NCBI GenBank assembly: GCA_913054565.1 | Contig: CAJXHW010000087.1 | Span: forward strand, 1 to 7,388 | From: an uncultured Kordia sp. | GTDB taxonomy: Bacteria > Bacteroidota > Bacteroidia > Flavobacteriales > Flavobacteriaceae | DNA: 7,388 bases | Reading direction: 5' to 3' | Shown: positions 4,961 through 7,388 of the stretch, piece after piece | Layout: each line of letters begins with the position of its first letter | Numbering within the stretch: position 1 is the first letter of the stretch | Position numbers and translations under genes: made by a program | The notes under the pieces: generated by a model | Seen by the model: only the letters and a program-made list of their open reading frames with translations | Told to the model about the DNA's origin: nothing | Databases searched by the model: none

Positions 4961-7354
4961 ATGACAAAATTATTTAGCGTTGGTTTTTGGGCCGCAGTGG
5001 CTCGCATGATTTTAAAAAATAGAATAATAATTCTTCTTCTATTATCTCTTATAACAGCTGCCCTTTCTAGTCAGTTTAAAAACATGCGCTTTACATACAC
5101 CGAAGCCAACTTACTACCAGATGACCACTCTGTAAACAAAGAATACTTTGAATTTTTAGATAAATTTGGAGAAGAAGGTAACTTAATTATTTTAGGAATT
5201 CAAGACGATTCCTTTTTTACTCCTGAAAAATTCAATGCTTGGAATGATTTAGCAAAAGATTTAAATACTCATAACGACATTTCATTAGTTGTTGGTGTTG
5301 GTAACATACAAACTCTTAATAGAAATGATAGTTTAAAAGCTTTTGACTTAAAATCATTAGTTGCCAACAAAATTACAACTCAATCTGAACTAGACAAACT
5401 TAAAACAAGGCTATACTACAACCTGCCTTTTTATAATAAGTTTTTATATAATTCAGAATCTAACACCTTTAGAACTGCCGTTTACATAAATAAAGCTATT
5501 GTAAACAAGCCTGCTCGAAAAGAGTTAATTGAAAATTTTATAATACCGAAAATAGACGCGTTTAATAAAACACACAACTTAAGAGTACACGTATCTGGCA
5601 TGCCTTATATTAGAACGTTAAACTCTAAAACTATAATTGGCGAAATTTCGTCTTTCATATTAGCTGCATTAGGGGTTACAGGATTTATATTCTTTTTATT
5701 TTTTAGATCTTTCAGAGCCACCTTTATATCGTTATTTACAGTAGTTATTGGTGTATCGTGGACTTTTGGCTTTCTTGGTTTATTACAATATGAAATAACC
5801 GTTTTAACCGCAATCATCCCTCCACTTATTATTGTTATCGGAATACCAAACTGTATCTTTTTAATAAACAAATACCAGTCAGAGGTAAAAAAACATGGTA
5901 ATCAAGCCAAATCATTACAGCGGGTTATAACTAAAATTGGTAATGCTACATTAATGACCAATGTAACAACAGCTGCTGGTTTTGCAACCTTTATATTAAC
6001 AAAAAGTGATTTGTTAAAAGAATTTGGTGTTGTAGCATCATTAAGTATTTTGTCAATTTTTGTTATTTCACTATTACTAATACCAGTTATTTATAGTTTC
6101 ATGCCCTTACCAAAGGAAAAGCATTTAAAACATTTGAATAAAAAATGGATAGATGGTTTTGTAAATTGGATGGTACACATGGTGAAAAACAAACGCATTA
6201 CCATTTATGCAGGTGCTGTACTTTTACTGATAGTAAGCATGATTGGTATTTTTCAAATAAAAGTTACAGGAAGCCTGATTGAAGATATGCCTAAAGACAC
6301 CGACTTTTTTAGAGATATACGTTTTTTTGAAAAAGAGTTTGACGGAATAATGCCTGTAGAGTTTATGATAGATACCAAACGTAAAAAAGGAGTTATGAAA
6401 TTAGCAACTTTAAAACGTATGGAAAAACTTGAAGAAGCCATTAATGAAATTCCTGAATTATCAAAACCCATGTCAGTTGTAGGCTTAGTAAAATACGCAA
6501 AACAAGCCTACTATAATGGTAATCCGAAATATTATCAGCTACCAACAACACAAGAAAAAAACTTTATATTTTCCTATGCAAAAAATGCAAATGGCGATAG
6601 TGACTTAATGAAGAGTTTTGCTGATAGCACCGGACAATATGCAAGAATAACAACATTTATGAAGGACATTAGTACCGACAGAATGGAAGCTATTGAAACA
6701 CAATTAAAGCAAAAAATTTCCTCTATTTTTCCTGAGGAACGCTATACCGTAATCATGACAGGTAAAGCACTCGTTTTTCAAAAAGGAACAAAATACTTGA
6801 GGAATAATCTATTTTTATCACTGGGGCTTGCCATAGTAATTATTTCCTTATTTATGGCTTATATGTTTCGTTCGGCACGTATGATTGTGGTATCACTAAT
6901 ACCAAACCTACTTCCATTAGTTATTACTGCTGGGCTAATGGGATATTTAGGCGTACCTATAAAACCATCTACAATATTAGTTTTCAGTATAGCATTTGGT
7001 ATATCTGTAGATGATACAATTCATTTTTTAGCAAAATACAGACAAGAACTACAAACGCATCATTGGCAAATTAGAAAGTCAGTTTATGCATCAATACGAG
7101 AAACTGGTGTAAGTATGTTTTATACGTCAATTGTATTATTCTTTGGATTTTCTGTGTTTACAATATCAAGTTTTGGTGGTACTGTTGCGTTAGGAGGGTT
7201 GGTTTCAGCCACATTGTTACTAGCAATGTTAGCTAATTTATTATTACTCCCATCATTACTATTGTCTTTAGAGCGAAATATTGCTAATAAAGCAGTTCTT
7301 AAAGAACCAAGTCTTAAAATAATCCCTGAAGATGAGGATGAAGAAGACATATAA
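4961..7354 (+). CDS. RND/MMPL superfamily transporter-like membrane protein, 12 TM
   Basis: This is an inner-membrane protein of the proton-driven RND exporter superfamily; the substrate is unknown. The 797 residues show the duplicated RND plan. TM1 (~21-37) precedes an extracytoplasmic loop (~40-224), TM2-6 (~229-378) and TM7 (~413-432). A second loop (~435-610) and TM8-12 (~617-770) follow, then an acidic tail ending EDEDEEDI. TM10 carries FGISVDDTIHF with Asp684-Asp685, the expected proton-relay position. The matching place in TM4 reads IGIPNCIFLINKY (from Ile293), with no acid. It resembles the stand-alone 'predicted exporter' (COG1033-like) group; lipid or hopanoid transport seen in relatives such as HpnN cannot be assumed. 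No periplasmic adaptor or outer-membrane channel gene adjoins it. ATG 4961 precedes a basic, amphipathic N-terminus. It has its own -7 box and terminators on both sides, so it is probably monocistronic. Confidence 0.88.
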   Translation: MTKLFSVGFWAAVARMILKNRIIILLLLSLITAALSSQFKNMRFTYTEANLLPDDHSVNKEYFEFLDKFGEEGNLIILGIQDDSFFTPEKFNAWNDLAKDLNTHNDISLVVGVGNIQTLNRNDSLKAFDLKSLVANKITTQSELDKLKTRLYYNLPFYNKFLYNSESNTFRTAVYINKAIVNKPARKELIENFIIPKIDAFNKTHNLRVHVSGMPYIRTLNSKTIIGEISSFILAALGVTGFIFFLFFRSFRATFISLFTVVIGVSWTFGFLGLLQYEITVLTAIIPPLIIVIGIPNCIFLINKYQSEVKKHGNQAKSLQRVITKIGNATLMTNVTTAAGFATFILTKSDLLKEFGVVASLSILSIFVISLLLIPVIYSFMPLPKEKHLKHLNKKWIDGFVNWMVHMVKNKRITIYAGAVLLLIVSMIGIFQIKVTGSLIEDMPKDTDFFRDIRFFEKEFDGIMPVEFMIDTKRKKGVMKLATLKRMEKLEEAINEIPELSKPMSVVGLVKYAKQAYYNGNPKYYQLPTTQEKNFIFSYAKNANGDSDLMKSFADSTGQYARITTFMKDISTDRMEAIETQLKQKISSIFPEERYTVIMTGKALVFQKGTKYLRNNLFLSLGLAIVIISLFMAYMFRSARMIVVSLIPNLLPLVITAGLMGYLGVPIKPSTILVFSIAFGISVDDTIHFLAKYRQELQTHHWQIRKSVYASIRETGVSMFYTSIVLFFGFSVFTISSFGGTVALGGLVSATLLLAMLANLLLLPSLLLSLERNIANKAVLKEPSLKIIPEDEDEEDI

Positions 7355-7355
7355 A

Positions 7356-7381
7356 AAAAGCGCTAGTAAACTAGCGCTTTT
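7356..7381 (+). terminator. Rho-independent terminator after the RND/MMPL gene
   Basis: AAAAGCGCTAG (7356-7366) pairs perfectly with CTAGCGCTTTT (7371-7381) around loop TAAA. The A tract begins inside the stop codon and the T tract is part of the stem, so it could also act on the minus strand. It starts one base after the TAA, an unusually tight arrangement. Confidence 0.9.
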
Positions 7382-7388
7382 ACCCCAA

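Overview
The window is an AT-rich chromosomal segment from a member of the Bacteroidota, most likely a Flavobacteriaceae. The evidence is the flavobacterial form of each protein (for example the MDTLSYKT start of L13 and a 235-residue PyrH), TAnnTTTG -7 promoter boxes, the absence of Shine-Dalgarno sequences ahead of the starts, and TAA as the stop of every gene. All genes are on the + strand. No stretch over 300 bases lacks a gene. I found no tRNA, rRNA, mobile element or CRISPR array.

Layout: (1) 1-397 is the 3' end of polA (DNA polymerase I), interrupted by an in-frame TAA at 215-217. The reading frame continues undamaged to the normal end at 395-397. (2) A consensus promoter (464-493) and a short 5' hairpin precede rplM (542-997) and rpsI (997-1383), which overlap by one base. 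(3) A 145-base leader with several hairpins precedes rpsB (1529-2311). A strong stem-loop terminator or attenuator (2326-2358) then separates rpsB from tsf (2378-3343), which ends at its own terminator (3370-3399). (4) A perfect promoter (3452-3481) drives pyrH (3500-4207), followed by an 83-base spacer with two hairpins and frr (4291-4845), then a terminator. (5) A separately transcribed 12-TM RND/MMPL-type membrane protein (4961-7354) has its own -7 box and closes with a terminator at the window edge.

The core is a translation cluster: ribosomal proteins L13, S9 and S2, elongation factor Ts and ribosome recycling factor. UMP kinase sits between tsf and frr, as in the common bacterial order rpsB-tsf-pyrH-frr. 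The cluster is ordinary housekeeping DNA, and I do not see an undescribed system in it. The points most worth a second look are the nonsense codon in polA just ahead of the catalytic motif C, the structured rpsB leader, the hairpins lying at predicted transcript 5' ends, and the loss of acidic residues in one half of the RND protein's membrane relay.
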